A stretch of 64,000 nt of DNA from Fratercula arctica (GCA_947846985.1 CANTUZ010000026.1:56030730-56094729); one strand, 5' to 3'; shown: positions 1 to 48,735, numbered from the stretch's first letter. Numbers and translations: made by a program. The notes: generated by a model not told the origin, from the sequence alone.

Positions 1-35616
<35,616 letters not shown>

Positions 35617-36636
35617 CCATCTTCCAGACTGAATCCAGTTTTTCAGTCACTTCTGTTCACCTGTCTACCCACCTGAGCGTATCTGTTTTTCAAAGGCTTT
35701 GAAACAGTCAGTGACTTTTGGGGGAGGAAGGGAAAGGGAAAGCCCTCTTCCATTTCATCCTGCCAAGACTGCAGAACCACCCTTGCAGGAGGGTAACTTA
35801 AACTCTGCTACCGCCAAAACTTTGATTACAATGGCAATCATGGTTACTGTATCTTTTATATAACCTCAATTTAAAGTATATTAAAAAGCTAAAGTTCAAG
35901 AAGTCATCATATGGCACTAAATGGCACAAAAATGTGAGCTATTTTTTTCCTGTTAGCAGTCTGTAACACTTTCGGTATTTTGCTATAGTTCCTAATTAAA
36001 AAAAAAAAAATATAGAAGTTTATTTATTTTTAATGCAGTAATATATGGAGAAAATAACAAATTATGTAAACAAAAAGGGAAACTTGCTTGTTTTTCTTTA
36101 GATTTATAAATTTGAGCTATAACATTTTAGAGGTACTTTCTTAATTAAAAAAAAATAGATTTGAAAGATGTTTCCTTTTGGGTTTGGGCCAGTCATCCAA
36201 GTAGTATATAAGTAATTTTAAAATGTATCAGAGCTGAAAGAGCAAAAGCACTGTAGTACATCTTCTGGATATTCTAAAGTGCTCTTGCAAAACTTTGAGT
36301 ATTCAAAAAAAAAAGAAAAAAAGTCTTGAAGGACAAGAATTACAATATCAGTCTCTGCAGAGATCATATTTCACAGCAGCTCAATAGGATTGTATTCTGA
36401 ATCAGACACATCAAATAATGGAAAAAGAGGCGCAACCACTGTAGCAAAATACCTTGACTGCTTTTGATACCATTAGAATTGCAGAACCAAACTGTACTGT
36501 ACTTCCAATAACCTCAAGGAACCACACATGCAACCACACCTCATTCTCAGAAAGGTGCTCTACAAACTTGCATTACTGTAGGCAGCTGAAGAAAATAATG
36601 TCTCTCTGAAGGGAACGCGTGATGTTTCATACTGTT

Positions 36637-36643
36637 TGGTGCT
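36637..36643 (+). promoter_or_regulatory. FBN2: miR-29 seed match 1
   Basis: TGGTGCT is the reverse complement of miR-29 seed positions 2-8 (7mer-m8; the next base is G, so not an 8mer). miR-29 is known to repress many matrix genes, FBN1 among them. Action on this transcript is inference. Confidence 0.5.
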
Positions 36644-36915
36644 GGCTTGAATTAATGGTGCATTTACTAAAAACTGAAAGCTGTATCAGGACTGCCATAT
36701 GTGCAAACTAATTATGCAGTGCAGACAAGGAAAATGTGTATTTGAAATCCATTTGTTAGAAGTTTCATTAATACTGTAGTTATACACCGTACGCCTCATT
36801 TTATCATAGCTTATTTTGTAAGAAAGATGTTTGTACAATGAGTTGACATTTAGTTTACTTTAGTAATTTTTTTTTTTAAATGTCGTACCATTATGTGTTA
36901 AAGTGTATGTCTCAA

Positions 36916-36922
36916 TGGTGCT
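36916..36922 (+). promoter_or_regulatory. FBN2: miR-29 seed match 2
   Basis: A second TGGTGCT, 279 bases after the first, in the same 3'UTR. Two sites make a real miR-29 target more likely than one would. Confidence 0.5.
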
Positions 36923-37061
36923 TTTTTGACAGCTGGTGCCTGTAACTAGTCATGTAACAGAATCTCATATGTGAAAATAGCCAAAGCACATGCTGATTCC
37001 AGGATTGTTTCAGTCGCGTATCAGTGCTGACCAAAGATTATATCAAGTTATACTCAGTGAT

Positions 37062-37114
37062 TTTTCTTTTCTTTTCTTTTTTTAAGTTTGGGGATTTGGA
37101 AAAGAAAAAGAAAA
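37062..37114 (+). promoter_or_regulatory. FBN2: U/C tract facing A/G tract: likely RNA hairpin before the poly(A) signal
   Basis: A (TTTTC)n tract (37,062-37,083) is followed 15 bases later by GAAAAGAAAAAGAAAA (about 37,099-37,114), nearly its reverse complement. In RNA these can pair into a stem of about 14 bp. The structure ends about 30 bases before the first AATAAA. The U/C tract could also bind PTB-type proteins. Confidence 0.5.
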
Positions 37115-37145
37115 TTTGTACATTTTTAATCAAATGTTTGTAAGA

Positions 37146-37151
37146 AATAAA
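37146..37151 (+). terminator. FBN2: FBN2 poly(A) signal 1 (AATAAA)
   Basis: A canonical hexamer with TGTA elements just upstream, followed by GTTCTGTTTGAAGGTCTG, a U/G-rich downstream region. Probably a usable proximal site. Confidence 0.6.
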
Positions 37152-37196
37152 AGTTCTGTTTGAAGGTCTGTATCAGTAAGACAACACTTTTCTTGC

Positions 37197-37202
37197 AATA
37201 AA
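37197..37202 (+). terminator. FBN2: FBN2 poly(A) signal 2 (AATAAA)
   Basis: A second canonical hexamer 51 bases on. The downstream TTTTGGGGTAGTTTTTTTC and GTCTGTGTTC are strongly G/T-rich, so this is the better candidate for the main 3' end. Confidence 0.65.
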
Positions 37203-40200
37203 GCTTATTTTGGGGTAGTTTTTTTCTTTGAAATGTCTGTGTTCTTTACCCAAAATTAACATCTAATTGTAAATATGAAGGATTTCAGAGCAGAAAAAGG
37301 AGCTGATACGGTGCAAACTCCTCACTCACATTTAAGGCCATACAGCATTTGCTGACTTAGTTTGTCTGTCATGACAGAGCTTAAACACGGGAATTAAACC
37401 ATTCTTACAAAGTTAAAACTGCCTCAACTGTCTCAAAATCTCTCATGTATCAGGTTAAAGTGGGCTGGCATTGCAGAAAGTTTTACTTACCTCTGTAACT
37501 GGAGACGGTTCTGGTTATCTGTGTAATGAGGGCTGAAGGACCATCACAATTTAAGTTTGGTAATTCAGCTCTAAAAAAAATAATAATCCCCATAGATTTA
37601 CGAGAAGGAGTGTAAAACTTCCACCAACCTGAGAGCAAAAAATCTGGTAAGACCATCAATGAAGGTACTTCTGCCTGCTAGCATTCCGTTCCTTAAATGC
37701 CCTTCATTAGGCACACAGTCAAACCCAACAGTGCAAAAACTGTTTTTTGTTAAAGTGTGCAAGGTTTCCACAGAGACCTCATTACATCAGCTACACTGTC
37801 TCTTTATTCCATTCAGAGTTAAACCGGTGATTTTTTTTAAATAATAGCCAATACTGACTGTATGTTTCTGTCACAGCGGTAATAGCTAGTGAAAGGGAAA
37901 TAAAACACATTGGCTTAAGCACTGAATTAAGGTGCAAACTGCTTGTTTTAGATGTACTCTTTACTTTCTGAATATAAGACTTAGCCTGCACCAGCAGAAT
38001 TAGCCGTACATATTCTATTGCTGTTCTTCTGAGGGAGTGGCACTTGAGAAGTTAATTGCATTTTAAGGTTCTAATTACTGGATGCAGTAACAATGAGTTT
38101 CCCTAGTGTTTGAGACTTTTTTCAGCATAAAATTGCTCTTCCCCATGCTTTCAAAGATCCAGGCTAGCATACTATTCCTGCCAACCTGCTGTCCCTCTCC
38201 TCTTCCCTAAAATATTCATAAAGTAGTAAAAGAAATACAAGGTATTAAAGGAATGATGCACTTAAATTTCACTCAAGAAAGAAAATAATCAGGAATTACA
38301 GCATTGTAATTATTTTCATAATTACTGTTTTATTTGATGGGAGTTATTTGCCTTGGGTATTTCTTGAAACCTACATATGTATTCAGATTTATCTGACATT
38401 TAATAGCGCATCAATGTAAACAAGAAAATAGGAAATTGCCTGGAACCAGACTTACTTGATATGACTTTCAGATATGGTTGTGCAAGTTTCATTATGATTC
38501 AAAGTTGCTTCAGGGTAAAATGACTGACATCTACAGAAATAAAAAGACCTCTAGAGGTCTGATAAATATATCCAATACGGCACTGACTTAACAACTCTAA
38601 CAGCTAGCTTCCAAGAAGGCTACTCTCTGTCCAAAATGGGAGCTTTCCAGGAAACACTTATGGCAAGAAAAACCAACAGACTGAACCCAGTAGAGCATTA
38701 TCCTTTCTTGCCAAGTCTCAAAAAAGAAGAGAAAATAGTAGCAACACTCTTAATAATGACTCCTCTGAGGCTACAAGTTCTGGTGGATTTTATCAGTAGA
38801 AAGAGATGATTTGCATATGCTATGCACACTTAGTAGATTTAAAGTCTTTTTTCTAAACAAGAAATTATCATCAGATAAAACCTGTGTTAACTAATCATAC
38901 AGCAAGTACAAAGAGAAAAAAAAAAAAAACAACCTTATCCCTTTACTGAAAAGGCAGCATTATCCTCTGCCGTGTTAAAATATACAAGACGGTCATGTGC
39001 AATACCCAGAAAGAATTCAACCCCAGATCCAAATCCAGATGAAAAAGTATCTTGGATTAAAAAAAAAAAAGCCCAAGAAGAAAGAAATCCAAAACAGGGC
39101 CACTTCCTTTTCACCCAGCCTATCACAGTATATATTTGTATACCCATTTCTCCACACTCTACCCTTTAAACCCTATAGCTTTTGAATTTCTGATCATTTA
39201 ATGAGAAAGCTGACTACACATGCACAGAAAGACTAGTGTTCCAGAAAGCTACAAAACCCCAAAATCTTTTGCTAACAGTAAAATGAAAATTGTCTTGCTA
39301 TTTAAGAGAGGCTGCAGTATAAATCTCTTGGCAACTTGAAGCAAGGTTATAGTGAGTAAAGTTGTAATCTAAATTAGGCTTAAGACAGTGGGAACTTCAT
39401 CAGTACCCTCCGGCTATTCTCGCAAGTCTATGATACTTCATCGTCATAATAATTTTAAAATATATATGTATAAATAATTAATAACCTATGATTTCTTTCT
39501 GAGGAAAGTCTTTTGGTTCTTTCCAGCTTTGCTGCAAGGACTTAGCCCCTCAGCTCTAAACATTTGCTTTTCCCATCATGCCAAGTTCAGCATCATTTAC
39601 TATAACCCCACATTACCCGGCCCATCAAGGAATGCATGCCTCCTATCCTCAAATGCTCCAGAGTGTTTGACCTCTATGTATGTGTCAAAGTGTCTAAGAA
39701 GTGTGTATAGACATTTAGGGCTCCTCCTTCTTCCTCAGGCATGGCTCCAGTTCAATAGACACAGGAACATTGCTGGGAGTATTGCTAAGTCTCTACATCC
39801 AGTAATTATTTCTAAGCACATCATGTCCTTTCTTCACAGCCACACCTCTTAATCTAACCAGCAGTAATGCTACAGCAATTCAAACACACGGTTATTTCAC
39901 GTTCCTTCTCTGACAGGATGGGCCTGTAACAGCCTTTCATAGGCCAGGCTCTTCAGTCAGCATTCTAGAAAGGACTATTTTTCTAAGGGGTTTTATTAGA
40001 CTGACTTGGAATCAACAGTTAAACTTTGGTGTAGTGGATGTGGTCTGCAGACACACAGCTGAAGAACCTGCCTTTGTGCTAAACCCACGGAAGAATTCAG
40101 GAGCGTCAATGTACTGCAAAACTAAATATAGCAAACATCTCACTGCCATAAGTGTGTTTCTTAATTCTTCCCATGTGTTATAAATGAAGCCTAAGCACCT

Positions 40201-41207
40201 AAACTAATCAGTGCTGCAAAACACGCAAGTCTTAAATCCAAGAAAAGGGCTGGATTTATGAACTTTACTCTGAGGGGACGAAGACTCACAACTCTACATT
40301 CACACTTCTTAAAGCAGCAGAGAAGGAAAACATGAGAGGGCAGAAATACTACATTTTGTATCTAAAATAAAATCCCAGTCCCTAGTGCAACTGCTTATGT
40401 ATTTGACACCAAATTGCTATAACAGAGATAGCAAATAAGTTCTTTGCTTCCATAGCCTTACAGAACTGATGAAGTAGATGGTTTCCCATGTGACCTGTGA
40501 AGCTTGTTCCAAGAATGCCAACCATATGTCAGCATGGGTGGTCACAGAAATCTTTAACCTGTGTTATCTGGACGCGATTTTAGTACAAGCAAGCCTCCTT
40601 GCTGCTTGGGCTTGTCCAGAATGAAGTGTTTCTACCCATGGCCAAAACCATATCTTGAGACACAAGGAACACCAGCAGAAACAGCTGGTGGTATGCCATC
40701 ACTTTGACGCCATGAGAAGTACTTGTTACCCAAGCAGGGATTTTGAGATTTAAAATTCTGAACTCCAAGGCCAAGCAGGAGCTCAGCAGCACTTCCATGC
40801 ATGAGAGGGTGTCTACGTTGTACCATGGTAGACCTTGAACATAAGCACCCACAGCTACCTCAAATCTAGCTAACCTTAGAAACCACTGCTACAAATGACA
40901 CCATGAGGAAATTATGAAAAAGTGACAGAATGAACATTACCCATCATGAATGAGAAACACAGGACACACGCTCAGGGGTCCGAACTCCAGTCAGGCATAG
41001 GAATAGCAACTGAATCTGCTGAGGCACTAAAGCTGGGAAGCATACACAGATCTATAGTAACTTAAGGAAATAATACCCACAAATTTATAACCATTCTCAC
41101 TGTTTTACCAGCAGGAGTATTAAAGCACAGGGGAAGCTAAGACTGTCAAAGTCCAGACAAGAAAACTGCCAGATGGGAGCACTAGGTTCCTACTGTATCT
41201 GAATCAG

Positions 41208-41226
41208 AAAAAAAAAAAAAAAAAAA
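41208..41226. repeat. A19 homopolymer
   Basis: Nineteen consecutive A bases, possibly a retroelement tail. No body is recognised beside it. Confidence 0.8.
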
Positions 41227-44200
41227 GAGAATAGCACACTGTAGCAGTTTTTTAGTGCACTGTATATTTTAAAGTCCTGTTCTTACATAAAGTAAATTTG
41301 AAATACTTTTATTAACTTTCCATTAACAGTAACACGTCTTCTACCTTTTTGCTGCTGGCAGTATTATATTACTGCAGTTTTATCCACTTCTGGTATTTCT
41401 ATACTGTTTATATATTTCCAGAAATATCTGATATTTCTATACTTCATCCTGTAGCGTTTTCTGCCCAATGTAGACTTGCCCTGGGGCAAGGCTATTAACA
41501 ACCTGCCAAAAAAAAAAAAATCAAAAAAACCCCAGCTACATAGCTACACAGACACTCCCTCTTCGCTGCAATGAAGAGAACTGATGAATTACTGTCTCTG
41601 CTACACCCAAATTCTGGAAAGATTTTGAATTTTAGGCCAGATCACCAAAGTGACAGCCGAATACCAGATGTGTTTTCAAGGCCTGGCTTGTGGTTTGAAG
41701 CCAAAGAGTACATACACATTCAGAAAACAGGACCCTAAGCCCAGAATATTTATTTAGCAAAAATAATGCATTAGATATATCTAAGTGTTGCAAATAACAA
41801 GGGCCTAAACCTGGATTTATGAATTCTGTAAAATAATTGCCGTATCTCTAGGTCTTACTGTTCCTCATGTGGAGACAGTTTATGGAAGTTCATTGTCCTT
41901 CTCTCTACTCTATGCTTTTAGACTGAGAAATTGACTGACATTGAAATGACTGACATTCATCACTGAGAAAGAAAAAAAAGGAGGGGGCGGGGGATGGGAA
42001 GTGGTGTCAAATAACCACCAGACCATAACCTTCAAGTGCACATTCAATTTTTTTTTTGAAAAACATGACTTTTAAGGTAAAAATCTACACACAGATCAAC
42101 TGTATCACCAAAAGGCACAAGTTTCATTGTCGTTTTGTTTGTTGCAGGAAAATCATCTAGCAGAATCCTGAGAGTAGGCAAGAAACAACTGATGAAAAAG
42201 TTACCAATTCAATAGAAAGGCTGCAAAGTACTTATCCCCAAGCATTCTTCTCCCCCACTCATGTAACTTTTCTGAAAGCCATAAATTCTTAAAAATCAGA
42301 AATAAAGGCAATTGTGACCATCTAAGATAGGAAACAATGAAAACATTATAGCAGTATGACTCCCACACGACACTGACAGGCACAAATGAGCTGCCCCTTA
42401 AGTCACCTGTAAACATTTAAGTTTAACATCAACGAGGAAAGGTTGTTTAATACAAATATAACACATCTGATACGCTATAATGAGATAGGATGATTTTGTG
42501 CACGTATTTTTACCTGGACATAAGCACAGTTAACCCAGGATGAAGTGATCAAACTTGCAGATTTTGAGATGAACTGTGGCAAAACCCAACAATTCCTACC
42601 TCTTTGAAACTGGCTTTTAATATCATATAACCTTCATATTATACACTTAAGTATTCAAAACCAAGATTAAATTTCCAGCACGAGTCTCCCGCTCAGCCTT
42701 ATTGACTCAGCACTGCCTAAAGCATAGCCTTAGCCTGCTCTTGCATACGGAACACCCAAGCTGCGCTTGTTTCCAGGTCCTCCTAGTTTTATAGGCAACC
42801 ACAATCTTCAGCGTCAGTACTGGAGACAAGCCTGCAGTCCCACACCATCTGGCAGTCACAGAGTTCCTTTCTTTTTCCGTCTAAATTACTCAGAAATTAT
42901 GCAAACACTAACTTAACAATTTCTGTGTCACATTTTTGAAGGCCATTATACTGCAAAATGACGGCTATTATTTGGCACAGTATTGCTGGATGCCTTATTT
43001 TCATGGCATTGATTCAAATACACATCTGAAGAACCTAATATATTCATTCATGAGTTTGCTGCGGTCTTTATTTTCCCTCAAATCCCATTCTAAGTTTCAG
43101 ATAAGGCCTCCAATAGACTAGGTTACTGCACATATTAAGATCACTTCTTTCAAGGAAGACTTTTTCTAAATTAAAATCTGTTCACCTAGCTAGTCAAACT
43201 ATGATAGCAAATCAACTAATAAATGTGCAGGGAAACTCCAGCCCTACTAATAGCATCATCCTGACATTTTTATGAATGAAAGCATTTTCATATGATCTTC
43301 AGTTAAATTTTCAGTTTCTTTCAGTTATGTCTCTTTTCTCATTTTTCAGTAAGTCTAAAAAAGCCACAAAGTTTCCATTTCTTCAGAAAACATGTAGGCA
43401 CACAGATGAGGCAAAGTCTCAGCTTCCACAGAACTTGCAATGTGACAAGCGCCACATGTCCTTTTTCAGTGCTGGGCTTAGGATCTTTAACTCAATGGAA
43501 GAATTCTTAACAGCTCATGTAAAGGTGAGCCTAAAATCTAGCCAATAACTTTAAACACTAAAATTTGAACACCTTATACTGTAATAATATTTTTGTCCAT
43601 TTTGCAACATTAACTGATCAAAATGATCTACCCTATAGCCCACACCTTCTGTCTAGTCTGAAAACCTTTTATGAAGCTCCCAACATTGAGTGGAAGAAAG
43701 AAGAGGGGAAGTTCTAAACAAAACACCTTCCCTCAGAACTTGCATTTTAGTAGACAGTCAGATCTCCCACCAGACCAGGTGTTCCAGCTAATTGTTTCTA
43801 CTATAAACTTAGGTACACTATTATCATCAGCCTTGTGTGCTGCATTGCCCAACATTTATTTTTTCTGTTCAAATCACTCTTTCTGGCATCTGTTTTGAAT
43901 CGGTTCCCTCCATAATTTCCATGCATCTCCATGTCTCTGTTTTCTTCACAATGAAAGTAATACTTGGGGTTTATACCATCTATGCTTATGTAAACACATG
44001 CAGTCATTCCCACTTTGGAGGGGAGGGTTAAAAGAGGTCTTAATTTAGAATTTACCAGCTCATATGCATCACGCCTGGCATCAGCTTTTATTGCCTTCTT
44101 ATCTTTATACAAGTGTTGATGAGAACAGGTCACAATGGCGCCATTGCTACCACAGTAATTGAAGTCCCTGTCAGCACTTCCCAAGTAGAATCCTGTATTT

Positions 44201-46609
44201 CATATTATTACGTAGCTGTAATAATGCTCAAAAGTGAGTGTGTAAGGCTGATGTGGAAGTGTATGTGCTTCTTTCCTTTGTTACTCCTGAAAATATATTA
44301 TTTCATCAATGTCTGTGTTTATGAACAAAAGTAAAGTAGTTTACTTATTAATAATTCACTTAGACACAGATCAGTTTAAAAGAAACCAAACTGGGTAACA
44401 CAGTGGATCCAACTTCTTTTTTAAAACAGGTTTTAGAAAAAGTATTTTTCAAATGGCCACAAGTTGTCTATTTCTGGATCAATGAACATTTTTCCAAACT
44501 ATATCCCAGCCATGTACAAAGTAGTAACGTATGATACTGCTAATCTGAAGGAATTAAATTCAATTAGCTGTAAAACAAGGGGGGTTTTCTCTGTTTTTTA
44601 GAAGTCATAAACCAAAAATTAAATATAAAAATCTGAGAACATCTGACGTTTGATAGCTGAGAGACAGTTAAGAAAAAAGAAAGCTTGAAATGCCTGTCAC
44701 TAAGTTTAGTAATTGGTTCACAGAGTTTAGAAAAGACAAATTAAAAGCAAAAAAACAATTACAGTATTTTTAAGGACAAATTCACTACTGAGATACCTCA
44801 GCTCTTTGTCTCTCGCTCTTGATTAGTAAGACTAACATCACCAGACAGTTTAAGTCAACACTAGTCCAATCTCTGGAAAGTGCGAAGTATTTCTCAACAG
44901 GCCTCTGAACTTTGTAGAAAAGTACTTTTCTGAATCATCCATTGAATTCTTGGACGCATAATGCCCAGTATTTTAAGTCTTTCATTTCAGTATGCCTAAA
45001 ACTCAGTGAAATCCTTACAGTGAGTACTATTGTTCACTGATCAAGCACACAGAGATGGTCTTAAATAGCTGCTCTTGAATCAGAGTAAGGTTCACTGGGA
45101 TAGCTCCTAATGTAGCCCATCTATTAATATTACTCCATGGAAAATACCAAGTATACCAGATGTGCTGTTAACTAAATGCATTGAAATTCCTTTGCCTGCT
45201 TACCATATGATGCAAAGAAACAATATTTCTAAGTATCCCACAGAATAATAAGATCCATTCAGTCTCAAAACAGCTGTTTTTTGGCTAAACGGTAGCTGTC
45301 CTGGAATCCAGTTTTAAAGCCAACATGAAAGTAGAAAGTAGACTGTTTGAAAGGAAATTTGATAGTTATAAGTCATTTTTCAGCTGCTGAGAACACAGAT
45401 GTAAATTTTATAAATGTGCCCACTTCAAAATACATGAGTTTGTGGAATATGGAGCTAACCACAGATGAGTCTTGTTTCCTTCTGCATGGAGTGAGTTACA
45501 TCCACCACTTCCTCAGTCTAGCCTTCTCTCCTGAGAAGAGGGGCAACACTTGCTTCATGCAACGCTGAGCAGAATATGATAGCATTACGCAGTCACATTA
45601 TTGATGTGAATCCAACATGTTGTAAGGCACTGCAATGTCTTCCCAGTCTATCCTTTCCTTTTCATGGACTGAACTGGCTCATGTGTATATGTGTTTGTAT
45701 TTAACGTCCTGTGTACTCCTATATGTTCCCCAACTTCTTTCAAGTGAAAAGAAAACTAAGCTACCCTTCATCAGGACATGTGTTTTTATGGAAAGCACAG
45801 TCCAGAAGAAATAGCCAAGAATAACAAACCACAGTAACCAAAGCTTGAATTGAGCACCAGCAAAACAAATAATTGAAAAGCTCGTTTCCATAAAGTTACA
45901 TTAAAAACCCACTAAAACATTGCTGCTTGTGAGACAAAAAGCCGGTAAAAGAGAATATGAGATGGGCCTCAAATATGTATATAGCTTGGTATGGCTAATA
46001 AAGAAGAAAACACAAACCCAAACCCCTACTTTGTGGAAAGCAGATTTTTTTTTAATGTTTCTGAAGTTTCAAGAGTGACATCACAGAAAATTGAGCCATA
46101 CATGCCTATTTATCCATGGAAAATTGGGCCATACATATTTATCCGTAGAACATGCAAAAACGTTACAGTCACAGTGCCAGATTTACTTTCTCTATCGCTC
46201 TGACAATACTTTCCAAAATGAATATAATAGACATGGCTTCTAGACATGAGAAGGAACCACTCTGAATTCTCTCAGCCCTTTATCTCTCTTCAGACTAACA
46301 ACTAACAGTTGTTCAGATTAACAACTAGCATCAGTTAATATTATATTTTTTTTTTCTTTTTGTGAAATAATGATCAGCTGGTTAGGAAAGCTGCTTAGTT
46401 TTGCGTTTGTTTAGTGTTGCTACCCAATTAACCACTCTGATTTTCTTAATTTTTCACTTTCAGCCATAAAGATTTTTTAAAAATTTGCCTCTCAGTTTTC
46501 TAGTGTCACGACTTCTCCTGTATTTTTCTCCATAGCGCTCAGAAGTCTCATCTCCAAAAGCAGTACACCCATCACCAATCCGCATAAATATACAGAGACT
46601 CACTCTGTC

Positions 46610-46631
46610 ACATGCTACTATAGTAGCATGT
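46610..46631. repeat. 22-bp perfect palindrome
   Basis: The 20-base core CATGCTACTATAGTAGCATG at 46,611-46,630 is identical on both strands. The flanking A and T extend it to 22 bases with no spacer. Confidence 0.85.
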
Positions 46632-47415
46632 TAAAGAACTATGCATTCAGACATAGAATGCAGTCTACATCAAACAAGCACACAAGGATGAAAGCTGGTT
46701 ATGAAACCAACCAAGAGCAAATATTCTAAAGTGACCCAGTCAAAAAGCAAGATTTCTTAAAAAGCAAGAGGAAATAGAGTCCAGAATATGATCCACATAA
46801 GCTGTCAAATCCCAGCACTTTCAATGACGGAAGTAATATCAAGTATTACGTAACTAAATGGTTAATTATGAAGAAAAAAAAGATGAAAAATAGTGAGAAA
46901 AAAAAGCAAAATTCTTTAAGCACTTCCATAGTACACTGTGCTTTTTAAAAACAAAATAAATTAGTATGCACAGAGGGAATTCATACACTCTATGCACCAG
47001 CTCTGATAGAAAATGGAAATAGCAAGAAAAATAATTCAAAATGTTAGGTTGATTACTGCCACTACAAAGCTTTTCCTTCACATGCACCTTCATTTAAGTA
47101 AGACCCCACATCTGCACTCCCAGGTATCTGGTAACACTTCACCGATGCCTTTTTATGTCCATGCAAGACTCTCCAGAAGAGTGAGAGAAAAACAGGTGAC
47201 AAAGATCTGGCCTTCCTCCTCTTCTTGGCACTTGCTTACCCCCCAATTCTATTCCATGGTTCATGCATCTCTCAGTCTGTCCCTTGTGTCCTCACCCTGA
47301 GTTCCCAATATTCTTCTCACACCCAAAACGTGCACCTCACTAATCTCTCTAATCCAATATCTATCTTTCTTTCATCCTTACGTGAACTGAATGTGCCAGT
47401 TAATGGTTTCCATTT

Positions 47416-47449
47416 AAATTCCCATCCTCTTAAAATTCCCATCCTCTTA
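47416..47449. repeat. 17-bp tandem duplication
   Basis: The unit AAATTCCCATCCTCTTA occurs twice head to tail, with the start of a third copy following. Confidence 0.8.
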
Positions 47450-47935
47450 AAAATTCCGTTATGACACTTACGATGTCCTCTCCAAAACAGAACCATAGGA
47501 TCTCCTTCACAGGCATTCATCTTCTGCCAGTTGGCTTCAACATACTATTTCACAGCTACTGTAGTGGCAGACTGATATAAATTTTCTTGACTCTCAACTC
47601 CTAAGTCGAGACATGGGTTGCTTCTAACATTTTTGCAGGTGATTTTATATTCCCTTCTATTCTCCTAAGACCATATGTATAAACATCTCAGAACATACTT
47701 GCAATAGGCAACTGGAAGAAGCCACCTGATTACAGGCTTTGGTACTTAACAGGGTATTTTAAACACAGCAGATTCTGTTGGAGGGGCAACGCATCTGGGA
47801 AAGCGATTCAAGAGATTTCTTGATGCAATAGCTCAAAAAGCCACCTAGGACAAACTCTCCGCTGAGTCTGTTTTCTCACAAGAAATAATTGTCTGGGGAT
47901 GTGAAAGCCAAGCTTTCTTGGCTGCAGCAATAACG

Positions 47936-48735
47936 ACAAAGAGTGGAGTTTAAAATCCTGAAAAAAGTAAGCAAGACAAAAGGTAGAATTACAGCCTTAG
48001 ACCTTCAGGAGAGCAGACTTTGGCTTCTTTTAAGATCTTGTGTAGCTGGTTCCCACAAGAGACTGCTCTGCAGGGCAAAGAGACCCAGAAAAGCCAGCTG
48101 ATATTCAACAACAACCTCTTAAAAGCACAAAAACCTTCCAATCAGATGTGCAGGAAGTTGAGCAAGCATGGCAGAAGGCCAGCACAGATGAAACAATCTC
48201 TGCATGCAATCAAACATAAGTACACAGAAGGTGGATGCAGGGACTGGCTGCCCGTGAAGAACACCAGCACACTGACCAAGTGTACAGGGATGAAGTCTGC
48301 AAATCCAAAGCTGTTGCAATTGAAACTAGTGAAAGATGTGAAGAACGATAAAATGGGCTTCAGTTCACTTGTTGCAAAACACTAAGGAAATAAGCAAGAC
48401 CAGCATAGTCACCCAGATGACTGGGGCCTGGGCTGGAATAAAATGTAAGAGGAGATTCAGAAAACAGGTTTTTCATCTTAAGAAGAGAAGGTAGTAGGGA
48501 GGTCTTTTTTAAGTCTTCAATAACCTAATGGGAATGCACTCATCCTGGTGAACAATAGGATGAGAGACAACAGACAACTTGCAACACCTGAACACAAGAA
48601 CAGATACCCAGAGAGGCCTGGAGATACCAAAACCTCAACCTGACAAGGCCCTGAACAATCTGATATACCTGGAGCTGCTTTGAGAAGGGGGCTAGGATAG
48701 ACGACCTCCACAGGCCTTTTCCAAAACAATTTAGT
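47936..48735 (+). mobile_element. Degraded CR1 LINE lacking its reverse transcriptase centre
   Basis: The left part (about 47,936-48,385) matches the CR1 ORF2 linker between endonuclease and reverse transcriptase. Tell-tale pieces are AGGAGAGCAGACTTTGGCTT, LSKHGRRPAQMKQSL and LQLKLVKDVKNDKMGF. From about 48,400 the sequence instead resembles the CR1 3' region, with AGGATGAGAGACAACAG, CCCAGAGAGGCCTGGAG, and CTGGAGCTGCTTTGAGAAG leading to a GACGACCTCCA-type end. The reverse transcriptase between them is absent. It is old: many substitutions and stops upstream. Confidence 0.75.

Larger units (their letters stand above)
35617..37222 (+). other. FBN2: FBN2 3' untranslated region
   Basis: AT-rich sequence from the stop codon to just past the second poly(A) signal. 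It holds two miR-29 seed matches, a pyrimidine/purine hairpin and several A- or T-runs. The end is inferred from the AATAAA at 37,197 and the G/T-rich stretch after it. Confidence 0.75.
37223..47930. other. Intergenic region, no gene recognised
   Basis: 10.7 kb of AT-rich DNA after FBN2. It holds simple runs (an A19 at 41,208-41,226), a G-rich patch near 41,980 and a 22-bp palindrome (46,610-46,631). The longest open frames (127 codons on -, 43,801-44,184; 107 codons on +, 39,529-39,852) lack any family resemblance or exon signals. Confidence 0.7.

Noticed and set aside
39529..39852. 107-codon plus-strand open frame after FBN2
   Set aside because: No domain, no codon pattern or exon signals. 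Probably chance.
43801..44184. 127-codon minus-strand open frame in the intergenic region
   Set aside because: No family resemblance, no promoter or splice context, AT-rich composition like its surroundings. Chance is the simplest explanation.
48020..48385. 121-codon open frame as a host gene
   Set aside because: It matches the CR1 ORF2 linker between endonuclease and reverse transcriptase. It is repeat-derived.
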